From Planctomycetia bacterium (GTDB lineage: Bacteria > Planctomycetota > Planctomycetia > Pirellulales > Thermoguttaceae), in assembly GCA_030539035.1 (NCBI GenBank), contig JAUNSU010000015.1:1-53886 (forward strand): 53,886 nt of DNA, in the 5' to 3' direction. The notes beneath the pieces are model-generated. The model ran no database searches, had not been told where the DNA came from, and saw only the letters and a list, made by a program, of their open reading frames with translations. Shown piece after piece: positions 32,853-41,947 of this stretch (position 1 is the first letter of the stretch; each line of letters begins with the position of its first letter). A program made the position numbers and the translations under genes.

Positions 32853-34309
32853 GATTTTTCTCCTTTTTTCTGTAATTCGTTGTCTTCGAAAGTGGAAAGG
32901 GTATTGGGAAGTGTTTTTTCCAGAATGGAATAAATGTTCTTTTGGGAAAGAAGAACATCGCCCCGATCGGCGGAGGAATTTGCCTGAATAAAGGAAACGA
33001 TTGCCTGAAGAGGATAGTCGTTTTCCAGATAGCTTGTGTCGGGGCAATAGCTGATGCGCTCACCGGCTTCTTTTTCTGAAGCGCCGGCCCAGAGAGCGGC
33101 GAAGATCAGCTGTTCTTCGATTGCCCGTCCTCCTGTCTGATCGATCGCGGCGATTCCGGCGGTTCCGCTTGCGGCGCGAAGTTGGATGGCTTCACTGGAA
33201 GCGTTTGCGCCGGCTCCGTCAAGAAGTTCGCGGATCGAACTGTATTTGAGTGCGTTTTTCATTTCCTCTTTTGCTGATCTCATCTCGGCAAGTCCGGCTC
33301 CGGATGTTTCCAGAAGAGAAACCGATACTGGATGATCGCCGTTTGTTCGAGGCCAAATCGCATCACCCAGATAGAATTCCTGATTCGGTTTATCCGCGTT
33401 GGCGACCGAAAGAGTAGGACTTGCAAAATTCCAGAGAGCTTTTTTGTACAGGGAATCGATCTGATAAATCCCAATGGCGATATGGGCGACATCAAGGAAG
33501 GGAGGTTCCTGCCATTGATCCAATCCCAATTTATTGACATTGCAGACGGTCATCGGGATAAAGGGAAGGCGTTTGTCCCGAAAAGAGGGATAAACAAGAT
33601 CGCCTTTGGGATTTTTAAAATCGAAATCGCGCCAGGAAGCGAGTGCGTCGGGTCCAGAAAAGACGATTTGATAGTATTCAGTTCGGGCATCCAGCGCAAG
33701 GAGCCGGAATTGGCTCTGCGGAACCCATGCTTTTTTGGATCGATCGAAGACGGGAGCGGATTCGTCCAAAAGGATCCAGGAGATCCGGTTTTCGGAATTG
33801 GGTTTTTCCTTTTCGATTTCGCCGTCCAAAATACGAACGGCCGGATATTCGGAGATGATAAAACGGGGACGATGATCCATACTGTTTTCGACGAGATCGA
33901 GTAAAAGCCCGTATCGTCCGTATAAGGTCTGATGAAAATTGAGACGGGCTTTCAGGCCTTTGAGTCCATCTTTATAATGATTTCCGTAAATATCGAGATC
34001 GCGTACTTCTTCAGGGGATTCGGTGTTGTCCCGGGCTCCGAAAGCGATTCGCGCCGGATTGCGCTGCATCAGGCCAACGGAATCGTCGATCACGGGCTTA
34101 AAGATGTTTTCATAAATCGCATATTTTTTTCGGAATTCATATCGTGTCGTGCTTTTGTCCGGACACTCTTCCAATTCTTTTTTTTCTCTTGCGGAAAGAG
34201 GAAGATACCGAAGGGAATTGGAGCTGTTTTTGACCGCGGCGGTTCCGAGATAGCAATCGTGAACGGTATCCCAGAACGGACGTATTCTTTTGTATTCACT
34301 GTTTAACAT
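32843..34309 (-). CDS. Phage portal protein (DUF4055 type)
   Basis: Portals form the dodecameric ring at one capsid vertex through which DNA is packed. The 488-residue product has the DUF4055 look: EYKRIRPFWDTVHDCYLG at the start, YENIFKPVIDDSVGLMQRNP, FHQTLYGRYGLLLDL, IISEYPAVRIL, LPFIPMTVCN and DVAHIAIGIYQIDSLYKKAL, then a helix-rich C-terminus. Length is normal for the family, so the gene is intact. AAGGA lies 8 bases before the ATG, which overlaps the end of the gene upstream by 7 bases. It needs capsid proteins that are not encoded here. Confidence 0.8.
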   Translation of the reverse strand: MLNSEYKRIRPFWDTVHDCYLGTAAVKNSSNSLRYLPLSAREKKELEECPDKSTTRYEFRKKYAIYENIFKPVIDDSVGLMQRNPARIAFGARDNTESPEEVRDLDIYGNHYKDGLKGLKARLNFHQTLYGRYGLLLDLVENSMDHRPRFIISEYPAVRILDGEIEKEKPNSENRISWILLDESAPVFDRSKKAWVPQSQFRLLALDARTEYYQIVFSGPDALASWRDFDFKNPKGDLVYPSFRDKRLPFIPMTVCNVNKLGLDQWQEPPFLDVAHIAIGIYQIDSLYKKALWNFASPTLSVANADKPNQEFYLGDAIWPRTNGDHPVSVSLLETSGAGLAEMRSAKEEMKNALKYSSIRELLDGAGANASSEAIQLRAASGTAGIAAIDQTGGRAIEEQLIFAALWAGASEKEAGERISYCPDTSYLENDYPLQAIVSFIQANSSADRGDVLLSQKNIYSILEKTLPNTLSTFEDNELQKKGEKSCI

Positions 34310-34692
34310 GGTGAAGAATCCTTTTTTGAATGTTTGTTGATTTTATAATGTTTTTCGAAGATCAAAAGACCTTCCATGGACCACTCGATCCGGCAGCGTT
34401 GACAATGTTCGCGAAAGGCTTTAACGATCAGATACCTTTTCCGGTATTCCCCTTTCAGTTCGGGAGCGAGAGATCGTCCTTCCGGTTCTTCTTTTTTGCG
34501 CGAAGGCGATCGTCTTCGCGTGGGGGCAAGTCCGAGATTGAATCGGGTATCCAATACGTATTTCCGATTATATCCATGTTCCTGGATAATTTCGTCAACG
34601 GAATACCCTTCTTCGAGCATATCCCGGATGATCTGTTTTTTACAGTTGGGATTTTTTTCTTTTCTTTTTTGATAATGGAGCATAGTACGCAT
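34303..34692 (-). CDS. Unknown protein in the packaging module, probable HTH
   Basis: The 129-residue product is very basic. A helix-turn-helix-like segment lies at about residues 20-45 (IIRDMLEEGYSVDEIIQEHG then YNRKYVLDTRFNLGL). The linker is Arg/Ser/Glu-rich and the C-terminus has two Cys (HCQRCRIEW) in a helical stretch. The ATG at 34692 follows the terminase stop directly (TGAAATG); a TTG at 34701 is possible but overlaps. No family recognised. Its place between terminase and portal suggests a DNA-binding packaging or regulatory role. Confidence 0.55.
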   Translation of the reverse strand: MRTMLHYQKRKEKNPNCKKQIIRDMLEEGYSVDEIIQEHGYNRKYVLDTRFNLGLAPTRRRSPSRKKEEPEGRSLAPELKGEYRKRYLIVKAFREHCQRCRIEWSMEGLLIFEKHYKINKHSKKDSSPC

Positions 34693-34693
34693 T

Positions 34694-35986
34694 TCATGCA
34701 AACCGAAAACTTCCTATTTCAACAGAACAGACTTTAGAGAGATCGGTAATGGCCCAAACGAGGGCATCCATTCTGTCCGGAGATTCCTCTGAGTCTGTTC
34801 CCGTGTAAGAAATCATTTCTTCCTCAAGTTCCGGAAACTCGCCGACATGGTGCACAAGTCCCTGTTCATAGAGAGCAGCGATCGGCTCTGCGCGAATAAT
34901 TTTTCCGCGCGAAGCATGAACCGATCGAATCGGAAGGGACGCATCCACATTCCGAAGAACCGAGATCACCAGATCTCCTCCCTGATTGACTTCCACGACA
35001 ACCCGATCGGCGTATGATTCCCGGAACGCCTTGACGACTGCCGTTGCCCATTCCTGGGGACTTCCCTGCAAGCTGTAATCTTTGATAATGTAATAGTGTT
35101 CCTGTCCGGATCGATCTTTTCCTTTTCCGGCAACAATGATCCCGGTATAATCGCTTCCGGCGGAATTCGTGATCGCAGGATCGACTCCGACCACGATTCT
35201 TTCCAGATCCGCAGGTGCGTCTCTTACGCGCCAGGTGTCGATCATCGGACCCTGTTTCCAAAGGGCGTTTTCATTGTCTTCCGTCCAGTTGCCGAGAAGA
35301 AAACGGTCCCGGGCCTTGCCTGTAATGCTCCCCAGCGTCTTTTCCAGATATTCCGAACTGATATTCCGCCGATTATCCATGGGATTCATTTGAAGAGAAA
35401 CGTAATCTTCCGGATAGATCAGCGGCGTTTTATTCGGCGCCGTTTTTTCAATAAAGAGCTGATAGGCCCAATGCGACTTGACCGTCGGATTGCAATCGTA
35501 ATAAGATCGGTTGCGCCAGTTGTCCACTTTCATCGCAAGTCGGGTTTTCGCGATCTCGATCGAAGACCAGGGAATTTGGCTTACTTCGTTGAAAAAGATC
35601 AGACCGTATTCCTTGCCGAGGATTTTTTCGACTCGATCCTTGTCGTCAAGACCGCCGAACCAGATCTCCGATCCCGTCTCTGTTCGAAAAACGAGATCCG
35701 ATTTACTGAGCATTTTTTCAAATTTCCCCTGGGGAATTTCAAACCGGATCCGAAGGACTTTGGGAAATGTGTCCATGAGAATCGATTCCCGGACATCCTT
35801 GAGATATCTTCGCAAGATGGCGATTCGGATTCCCGGAAAGGTAAATGCGGCCAGCGCAATATTGGCGCAAAGAACAAAGGTCTTTCCGGATCGGGAACCG
35901 CCGAAGAGCATTACATTTCCGGCTTTGCCGTTCAGAAGGCGCAGGGCCTTGTTTTGAATTTTTGTATATTTGAATTCTTCGGACAT
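34694..35986 (-). CDS. Phage terminase large subunit
   Basis: This ATP-driven motor and nuclease packs and cuts phage DNA. The 430-residue product has Walker A GGSRSGKTFVL (29-39), a Walker B-like LIFFNEVSQIP with Glu, the C-motif region YYDCNPT, and the RNase H-like nuclease domain with VVGVDPAITNS (Asp), VVVEVNQGGD and the terminal ESPDRMDALVWAI (Asp pair). All catalytic residues seem intact. AAAGGAG lies 9 bases before the ATG, 15 bases after the small terminase stop. Confidence 0.9.
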   Translation of the reverse strand: MSEEFKYTKIQNKALRLLNGKAGNVMLFGGSRSGKTFVLCANIALAAFTFPGIRIAILRRYLKDVRESILMDTFPKVLRIRFEIPQGKFEKMLSKSDLVFRTETGSEIWFGGLDDKDRVEKILGKEYGLIFFNEVSQIPWSSIEIAKTRLAMKVDNWRNRSYYDCNPTVKSHWAYQLFIEKTAPNKTPLIYPEDYVSLQMNPMDNRRNISSEYLEKTLGSITGKARDRFLLGNWTEDNENALWKQGPMIDTWRVRDAPADLERIVVGVDPAITNSAGSDYTGIIVAGKGKDRSGQEHYYIIKDYSLQGSPQEWATAVVKAFRESYADRVVVEVNQGGDLVISVLRNVDASLPIRSVHASRGKIIRAEPIAALYEQGLVHHVGEFPELEEEMISYTGTDSEESPDRMDALVWAITDLSKVCSVEIGSFRFA

Positions 35987-36001
35987 AAAGAGGATCTCCT
36001 T

Positions 36002-36448
36002 TCAATGATCACCGGACGGGGCTTGGGATTCGGCTTCATTTATCGAGGATTTCAGGATCATTGCTTCTTCCATGGTGAGAATAATGGGAGAAGAAGAAAC
36101 CGCTTCAATTTCCTTTTTGGGAACATATCCCCTTTTCTTTCCGCGGGTTTCCAGAAAGAACCGGATCAGGCGGGAATCGCCTTCATGGATCTTTTCGAAC
36201 ATCCGGCTTTCGACAAAGTCCAAAGCGGCTTCGTTGCAGAGATCGACTTTCCGCTGAAATTCGGGATCTTGCCGGATCCACTGATCCACGATTTCCGGAG
36301 AAATTCCGGAACTGGAACAGGCGAGAGAGATGATTCCCATCTTGCTTCTCAGTGTTTTCAGAAATTCCGCTTTGTTCAGATTTGGAATTTGAACGGCGTT
36401 TTCTTCCCCGGAAACGGAGACGGGATGATGCTTATTTTTACGGACCAT
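36002..36448 (-). CDS. Phage terminase small subunit-like DNA-binding protein
   Basis: The 148-residue product has an N-terminal helix-turn-helix (LRSKMGIISLACSSSGISPE, IVDQWIRQDPEF) and an oligomerisation part (ALDFVESRMFEKIHEGD, SRLIRFFLETRGKKRGYVPK), the layout of small terminases that recognise the packaging site. It is first in the module and directly upstream of the large terminase. A TATAAT box lies 35 bases upstream. Confidence 0.8.
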   Translation of the reverse strand: MVRKNKHHPVSVSGEENAVQIPNLNKAEFLKTLRSKMGIISLACSSSGISPEIVDQWIRQDPEFQRKVDLCNEAALDFVESRMFEKIHEGDSRLIRFFLETRGKKRGYVPKKEIEAVSSSPIILTMEEAMILKSSINEAESQAPSGDH

Positions 36449-36483
36449 AGATTACCTTTGCTGTTTAATTGAGGATAATGGGA

Positions 36484-36489
36484 ATTATA
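36484..36489 (-). promoter_or_regulatory. -10 box of the packaging module
   Basis: TATAAT on the minus strand lies about 35 bases before the small terminase start. I see no good -35 box at 16-18 bases. Confidence 0.4.
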
Positions 36490-36573
36490 GACAGAAAACG
36501 GTGTTTAGCTGGTTCCAAGTATACAACGTTTTCTTTCATTTCAAAAACAAAAAACGAGTAAGAATTTCACATG

Positions 36574-36590
36574 TGGACAAGAAGTGTCCA
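36574..36590. promoter_or_regulatory. Inverted repeat upstream of the packaging module, possible operator
   Basis: TGGACA (36574-36579), five bases, TGTCCA (36585-36590) lie about 100 bases upstream of the module's -10 box. The surrounding 36449-36759 stretch holds no supported gene. Confidence 0.3.
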
Positions 36591-36712
36591 AGTTCGGCAT
36601 TGTCGAATAAAATCAAAAGAAATCAACGGGAATTTTCGAAGAAGAAATGGTGCTGCCTTTCATTTTAAATCAAAGAAAGGATTCCAGGAAGGCAAAAACA
36701 GATCAAGAAAAG

Positions 36713-36746
36713 AAAAATCCTTCCGATTTTCAACGGAAGGATTTGA
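36713..36746 (-). terminator. Terminator after the second coiled-coil gene
   Basis: AAATCCTTCCG (36715-36725) and CGGAAGGATTT (36734-36744) form a perfect 11-base stem. On the minus strand it is followed by T-rich sequence (GGATTTTTCTTTTC). It ends the coiled-coil operon before the phage module promoter. Confidence 0.8.
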
Positions 36747-36759
36747 TGGAATTCAAAGA

Positions 36760-37617
36760 TTATCTCCAGGGCCAGGAAAAATACATGAATTTTGAAGTTG
36801 CGATATCACCTGCCTGGATGGGGCCTTGCCGATAAGCGGGAAGGATCGAACAGACAGATCGGTTGGCTTCAACGGTTTCGACCATAATCCGGCCGAGATA
36901 AGTGTTCTCGTGATAAACTTCGAGGAAATGGCCGGGTTCAAGGCCGTCGCTTGATCCGATGGAGATCAGGATTTTATTACTGCCGTTTTTCGGAGGTTGT
37001 TCGACGATTCCGCGAACGACGAATTGCGGGATCTTTCCATAAAGTTCCGGATTGGCCTCCAGTCCGAATTTTGCGAGAACTTCTTTTGCGTTGCCGTATT
37101 TCTTCAGAAGATCCTTATTTTCTTCCTCAAAATTTTGAAGGATGGATCCCTGTTCATATTTAAGGGCAACGGTTTTCGCGAGATCGCGCAAATAAGCGCT
37201 GCGCGATACTTGAGAATTTTTCGTATCGCGAGTAAGAAGATCGATCATGCTTCGATACTCATTGATGGAAACATTATTTGCGGAAATGGATTCGATCTGT
37301 TTTTGAAGATCACTTTCGAATTTCAAAAAGGCGACTCGAAGCTGGCTGTTTTTGGTTTCCAGGTCTTTGGTCTGTTTTTGCAGAGCGGCAACAACGGGAG
37401 CATGCGCCTTTTTGTTGTTGTTCAGGACTGCGGTCAAATCCGTTTTTATGGTATTGAGTTCTTGAACATCTTTGTTGATTTCTTCGATTTTTTGTTTACT
37501 GGCGAGAGAATCAAGACGCCAATCTTCATGCTTCGCCAATATTACGAAGGCGAGCGCGAAGAGGACGACACCGAACGCCGCAATAATACCGACAAAAATT
37601 TTCCCGACAAGGTCCAT
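36760..37617 (-). CDS. Coiled-coil membrane protein, paralogue 2
   Basis: The 285-residue product starts with one transmembrane helix (about 5-28), then a coiled coil of about 150 residues (QKIEEINKDVQELNTIKTDL...), and ends in a compact beta domain with ILISIGSSDGLEPGHFLEVY, NTYLGRIMVETV and GPIQAGDIATSK. The C-terminal domain resembles the MreC or secretion-type beta fold in pattern only. It is a paralogue of the product of 37877-38716 (shared IGS/GSDDGL-P, YLG-I, GDxxxSK). The coiled coil and domain should be outside the cytoplasm. I know such proteins in planctomycetes, without a function. Confidence 0.65.
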   Translation of the reverse strand: MDLVGKIFVGIIAAFGVVLFALAFVILAKHEDWRLDSLASKQKIEEINKDVQELNTIKTDLTAVLNNNKKAHAPVVAALQKQTKDLETKNSQLRVAFLKFESDLQKQIESISANNVSINEYRSMIDLLTRDTKNSQVSRSAYLRDLAKTVALKYEQGSILQNFEEENKDLLKKYGNAKEVLAKFGLEANPELYGKIPQFVVRGIVEQPPKNGSNKILISIGSSDGLEPGHFLEVYHENTYLGRIMVETVEANRSVCSILPAYRQGPIQAGDIATSKFMYFSWPWR

Positions 37618-37686
37618 AAAACGAACACTCCACTAAAAATCAAAGGGTCAAATTATCCGCACGGTGATCGAAAGACAATGATTCGA

Positions 37687-37902
37687 TCAGGGTGCGGGAT
37701 AAGACTTAATATCCAAGTAAGCAATGATACAGGCGGCGGTAAGGGCCAACCAGGCTATCAGGAGAATCAAGGTATAAATATCGACGGGCACCTTTTTCTT
37801 GGGTTTTTTGACCTTGGCGACCGGCGGTTTTTTGACCTTGGCCTTTTTTTCCGGCTTTGGCTTTTTTTCTTTTTTCTTATTGTTTATATTTAGAGCGGAC
37901 AA
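37687..37902 (-). CDS. Small Lys/Pro-rich single-pass membrane protein
   Basis: The 71-residue product has about 37 residues that are nearly all Lys, Pro, Val and Glu (KKPKPEKKAKVKKPPV...), then one transmembrane helix (about 42-62) and a short tail. The basic part should be cytoplasmic and could bind nucleic acid or acidic lipids. The start is TTG at 37902 with GGAGGGAG just upstream. It overlaps the end of paralogue 1 by 26 bases, so translation is coupled. It lies between two coiled-coil paralogues in one operon. Confidence 0.65.
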   Translation of the reverse strand: MSALNINNKKKEKKPKPEKKAKVKKPPVAKVKKPKKKVPVDIYTLILLIAWLALTAACIIAYLDIKSYPAP

Positions 37903-38716
37903 GGTCTCCCTCCTTTATTTCTCCCTGCTGATATTGGGAAAGGATTTCGCAAGCAGCCTGGTGAGGTTCCGCTTTTACGACTTCGATTTTGCCGAGATAA
38001 ACAGCACCCCGGGAAACTTCAAGTGTATGCTGGGGTTTTAATCCGTCGTCGGAACCAAGATTGATCAGAACGAGTTTTCGAGGTCCTTCTTTTACTGCCT
38101 TGATCACTCCCTGAAGATCGAAAGGAGGTGTCCGATTGTAAAGTTCGGGAACCGGCTCAAGATCTTTCATGTCGAGAACGATCTTGGCTTTTTCGTAATC
38201 CTGTTTAAGTTCCTGGTTTTTCTTCTGAATATCACCGATTTGAGCGGCTTTTTCGTGCATTTCGCCGATCTGAACGGCAAGATCCCGAAGATAATCGGCC
38301 CGATTTTTCTGCGCGGCCGCCAAATCATTCGATAAGGTGGACACGGTTACCTGAAATTGATTGATCAGGGTATTGTTGGCGGTTAAAACCTCCATCCGTT
38401 TTCGAATATCACTTTCCAGGACACTGTTTTTTTCAAGCAAGGAAGTATTTTCTTCGGTTAATTCCCGAGCCTTCGTCCGGAGCGCGGCAACCGTTTTCTG
38501 ATAGGCGTCTTTTTCCATTTCGATCGTTCGAAGAAGATCGTTTTTTTCCGCCGTCAATCGATCCCGTTCGGCTTCCGCCGGTTTGATCTTTTCTTCCATG
38601 GATTTTGCCGTCTTCTCCCAATTTTTATGGGAAGCGTAAAGCACCACGGAAAACGCAAGATAAACGAGACTCATAATGGCGATGAGAATCACAAATACCC
38701 GGCCAATAAGTTTCAT
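37877..38716 (-). CDS. Coiled-coil membrane protein, paralogue 1
   Basis: The 279-residue product has one transmembrane helix (about 3-28), a coiled coil (about 30-185; AERDRLTAEKNDLLRTIEME...), and a C-terminal beta domain with KLVLINLGSDDGLKPQHTLE, AVYLGKIEVV and GEIKEGDLVRSKYKQ. First gene of the three-gene operon. ATG at 38716 is preferred since GGGAG lies 11 bases upstream and the membrane helix starts directly; an upstream start at 38815 would add 33 unrelated residues. Function unknown; by layout it may join the inner membrane to something outside as a structural rod. Confidence 0.65.
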   Translation of the reverse strand: MKLIGRVFVILIAIMSLVYLAFSVVLYASHKNWEKTAKSMEEKIKPAEAERDRLTAEKNDLLRTIEMEKDAYQKTVAALRTKARELTEENTSLLEKNSVLESDIRKRMEVLTANNTLINQFQVTVSTLSNDLAAAQKNRADYLRDLAVQIGEMHEKAAQIGDIQKKNQELKQDYEKAKIVLDMKDLEPVPELYNRTPPFDLQGVIKAVKEGPRKLVLINLGSDDGLKPQHTLEVSRGAVYLGKIEVVKAEPHQAACEILSQYQQGEIKEGDLVRSKYKQ

Positions 38717-39046
38717 AAAATCCGATCTCCCTAAGGTATATAGGAACCCGTCCTTCTCTCCTTCCGGACGAGAAAAAGGAAAAACGCATCCCCGGCTAAA
38801 AACATTTTCTTTCAAAATCCCGAAAGGACTTTGAACTCTTCATTTCTATCGACTTTCCGTTTATGGGGAGGCAATAAAATTTCTCCCTCCCCGTATATTT
38901 TACCTAAACGGATATGTTGGCCTCAATATATTAGACCAATAATAAGTATAATCGATCTTTCCCATTTCTGCAATGAAAAAATCGGGAAAAAGGGAAAACT
39001 GCGAAAAAAAGAGGGCCGTTTATACCAAATTTTCGGATAAACGCTC

Positions 39047-39973
39047 TTATTTTACTTCATGTTTGGGTCTTTCAATGGTGATCTTGCTTCTCGCGGGAAC
39101 CGATTCCTGGATCCAAACGCTGGATCCGATCACGGAATGATGTCCGACGACGGTATCTCCCCCCAAAATGGTCGCGTTGGCATAAATCACGACATTGTCT
39201 TCAATTGTGGGATGGCGTTTTGCTCCTCGGACGAGGTTCCCTTTGTCGTCTTTGGGGAAGCTGAGGGCGCCCAAGGTAACCCCTTGATATAATTTGACCC
39301 AATTTCCGATTTCACAGGTTTCTCCGATTACGACCCCGGTTCCGTGATCGATGAAGAAGTATTCTCCGATTTTCGCGCCGGGATGGATATCGATCCCCGT
39401 TTGCGAATGGGCCCATTCCGTCATTATTCGCGGAATCAGGGGAACTTCCAGATCGTGAAGCAGATGGGCAAGCCGATAAACGGAGATCGCAACAAGGCAA
39501 GGATAGCAGAAGATCACTTCATCGAACGAAGTACAGGCCGGATCGCCGGAGTAAGCCGCTTCCACATCTTTTGCGAGCATTTCCCGGATATGAGGAATCT
39601 GTTCCAGAAAGGCGAAAGCTTTTGTTCGGCCAAGTTGTTCGAAATCATATCGCTTTTGCGGGGAACAGTCGATCTTGAGTTTGTTCCCATGGCAGAATGC
39701 CCGCGATATCTGGATCGACATCTGCTCAAAAACGCGATCCAGAAGTTCTCCTACATAATATACGACATTATTCAGATCCAATCGATCGCGCCGCAAGTAA
39801 CCCGGGTAAAGAATTTCAAGAAGATCACTGATCATCTCGATAATTTTTCTCTTGTTCGGGAGCGGACACTGATCCAGATGGTGTGTTGACCGGAGTTCAT
39901 TATAGGATCGGATTACGTTGGCCGTTAAATCGGGCAGCTTACTTTTCAGATCGTCGTTAATTTGTAAGTTCAT
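39047..39973 (-). CDS. cysE: Serine O-acetyltransferase (EpsC type)
   Basis: The enzyme makes O-acetylserine from serine and acetyl-CoA, the first step of cysteine synthesis. The 308-residue product has a helical N-terminal domain and the left-handed beta-helix part: [71 protein letters not shown] and VIGSSVWI. The catalytic Asp-His pair is in FIDHGTG. ATG at 39973 is preferred; a TTG at 40024 is possible. Upstream hairpin at 40011-40038 may set expression. Confidence 0.92.
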   Translation of the reverse strand: MNLQINDDLKSKLPDLTANVIRSYNELRSTHHLDQCPLPNKRKIIEMISDLLEILYPGYLRRDRLDLNNVVYYVGELLDRVFEQMSIQISRAFCHGNKLKIDCSPQKRYDFEQLGRTKAFAFLEQIPHIREMLAKDVEAAYSGDPACTSFDEVIFCYPCLVAISVYRLAHLLHDLEVPLIPRIMTEWAHSQTGIDIHPGAKIGEYFFIDHGTGVVIGETCEIGNWVKLYQGVTLGALSFPKDDKGNLVRGAKRHPTIEDNVVIYANATILGGDTVVGHHSVIGSSVWIQESVPARSKITIERPKHEVK

Positions 39974-40010
39974 GGGGGATAAAAGCCTGAATTTAATGGA
40001 AATAAAATCT

Positions 40011-40038
40011 GTTCCGGATATCAAATAGTGTCCGGAAC
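40011..40038 (-). terminator. Hairpin between the esterase gene and cysE
   Basis: GTTCCGGA (40011-40018) pairs with TCCGGAAC (40031-40038), 12-base loop, followed on the minus strand by AGATTTTATTT. It could end the esterase transcript or attenuate cysE. Confidence 0.45.
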
Positions 40039-40092
40039 AGGAATAATAAATACAATATAGTGTTTTATGTTCCGTATATTACCGGAATCGGA

Positions 40093-41511
40093 TTACTTTT
40101 GCTGATGGATTTTATTCCAGAGGATTTTCAGTTCATCGAGGGATTTGATTCCGTTTTTGGGATATTTTGCGAGATCATTTCCGAAGACGAGAAGTGCATC
40201 GTCGGGTTCAACGACAACTTTCGATTCATCAGCTTTTTTGATATCCAGTCCGAGGTGTTTCGCCATAAAGGGATACATCGCGTTCCGCATTGCGGCACTG
40301 TATCCGTGTTCTTCATCGAAGTAGGCGAATTCGACTTTGTTTTTCGCGCCGTAGTAATTATAAATTGACTGAATATAAGGAAATTCAACGTTGGGGACAT
40401 TTTTTGTCCAGTCTTTGGTGACCGCGATAATCAGCATGGGGCGGGGAGCGGCCATCGCGGCAATTTCCGCATTGCAGGTCCCTCCGCAAGTAATATGGAA
40501 GGGATTTCCGCTTTCGCAGGGACATCCCCCGTAAAAATGGGCGGAAACCATTACGACCGGAACGGAAACCTTAATACGGGGATCCAGCGCGGTTGCGAGA
40601 AACGTTTGCGTTCCCCCTCCGGATGCTCCGGTGATTCCGATTTTATTTGAGTCGACATTGGGAAGGGAAGAGACGAAATCAAGAACTCGCATGGAATCGA
40701 GTGTTTGGATCGAACCGGAAATGGGATCGCGGTGCGCTTCACGCTTCAAAGGAGATTCCAGATCTTGCCAAGCGAACATGCTGTACGTGAAGCAGACGGC
40801 TCCCATACGGGCAAGGGTCGCACTGCGGATCTGCTGAGTTTCTCCGAATCGGCCTTTTTTTCCATGTCCATGCGGGTTAAGAATGGCCGGGAAAGGTCCT
40901 TTGCCTTCCGTCGGTTCATAAAGGGATCCGCAAAGATACCATCCGGGAAGGATTTCCAAAGCGACATTTCGGACGGAATATCCGTCGTGGATTCTTTTTT
41001 CCGTATAGATGGGAGCTTGATCGCATTTTTTCGGCAAGGGATCCAATTGCAATTTCTCAAGAATGCTTTTTTTCAGGGCGATTTTTCGATTTTCCCAGGA
41101 TTCCCGGTCGGGAAAGAGTTTCTGAAGGCGATCGAGATGGGCTTTTGCTTCGGATTCCGGACGGACATAATACCAGGGTTCGAAGATCCGATAGGTTTTT
41201 TCATCGATTTTTTCGAAGCTGAGATCGACAGGGGCGAGGAAATAGGCAAGGCGCAGCGAAGGATCGGCCCAGAGCTTCCAGGGGGCAACGGGAATTTTTT
41301 CCTCAAGATACGGCTCGACTTTTTTATTCCAGGTAATTGTGATCCCGAGTTCTTTTTGCGTATCCTGAAGGAGAGTCTTCAGCGGAATTCCGTATTTCTC
41401 CTTATTGTTTTTATATTGCTGGAAGGAATAATCTTGAGCGGAAACGATTCCTTCAAACAGGATCAGGAGCGAGAAAACGGCCATTAAGGCAAAGAGAGGG
41501 CGTAATTTCAT
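40093..41511 (-). CDS. Secreted alpha/beta hydrolase, acetyl-xylan-esterase-like
   Basis: The 472-residue product has a signal peptide ending VSA|Q near residue 25. An N-terminal region (about 30-125) resembles the short STN/secretin-like segments of planctomycete proteins. The hydrolase domain follows: FPAILNPHGHGKKG (oxyanion region), MGAVCFTYSMFAWQD, the nucleophile elbow GITGASGGGTQ, PRPMLIIAVTKDW (Asp) and DEEHGYS (His). So a Ser-Asp-His triad is complete. A Cys cluster (GGCPCESGNP, ITCGGTC) before the Asp probably forms disulfides outside. Such enzymes deacetylate plant or algal polysaccharides. Single gene, in line with cysE. Confidence 0.75.
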   Translation of the reverse strand: MKLRPLFALMAVFSLLILFEGIVSAQDYSFQQYKNNKEKYGIPLKTLLQDTQKELGITITWNKKVEPYLEEKIPVAPWKLWADPSLRLAYFLAPVDLSFEKIDEKTYRIFEPWYYVRPESEAKAHLDRLQKLFPDRESWENRKIALKKSILEKLQLDPLPKKCDQAPIYTEKRIHDGYSVRNVALEILPGWYLCGSLYEPTEGKGPFPAILNPHGHGKKGRFGETQQIRSATLARMGAVCFTYSMFAWQDLESPLKREAHRDPISGSIQTLDSMRVLDFVSSLPNVDSNKIGITGASGGGTQTFLATALDPRIKVSVPVVMVSAHFYGGCPCESGNPFHITCGGTCNAEIAAMAAPRPMLIIAVTKDWTKNVPNVEFPYIQSIYNYYGAKNKVEFAYFDEEHGYSAAMRNAMYPFMAKHLGLDIKKADESKVVVEPDDALLVFGNDLAKYPKNGIKSLDELKILWNKIHQQK

Positions 41512-41834
41512 GATTTTTCATTCTCCGTAAGGTTGGTTCCGATGGTTTCCTGCGAGTGGGAACAGACTGTCCGGCTGATTTACCGGCGAACTTTCGGGCG
41601 TCGATCCGGCGGCTTGATCCATTGGATATCTTATTCGCAAAATATTGTCCGTGGAATTCTGCCGATCAGGGGAGCAGGAGAGAGGATCCGATATTCCCCG
41701 ATAAACAATATCATACAAAAAGGGAAATAAAAAGCAACCGGTTTGCCCGGACAAGGAGGAAAAAGGGAGAGATTTTAAGAAAAAAATGGGATCGGGGGAT
41801 GGGGGCCTTGCTCTCTGTGCGATTCGGACGATAA

Positions 41835-41863
41835 TTAAGTTTTCAGCCGTATTTGATTAATAT
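41835..41863 (+). promoter_or_regulatory. Sigma70-type promoter for the leuB-like gene
   Basis: TTAAGT (41835-41840), 17 bases, TAATAT (41858-41863), about 85 bases before the ATG at 41948, which has GAGGAG upstream. The remainder of the 435-base gap (41512-41947) shows nothing I can name. Confidence 0.5.
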
Positions 41864-41947
41864 TGTCGAGAAAGATCTCGAATTTCAGATCGGTTTTTAG
41901 AAGAGCGCAGTGTCCGCGCTGATCAGAATCAATGAGGAGTTTAAGAG

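Noticed and set aside
32593-36600. Attachment-site repeats flanking the packaging module
   Set aside because: I compared both flanks by eye and found no shared direct repeat.
36571-36835. Two short plus-strand frames upstream of the packaging module
   Set aside because: They cross a clear terminator stem and overlap the end of the coiled-coil gene.
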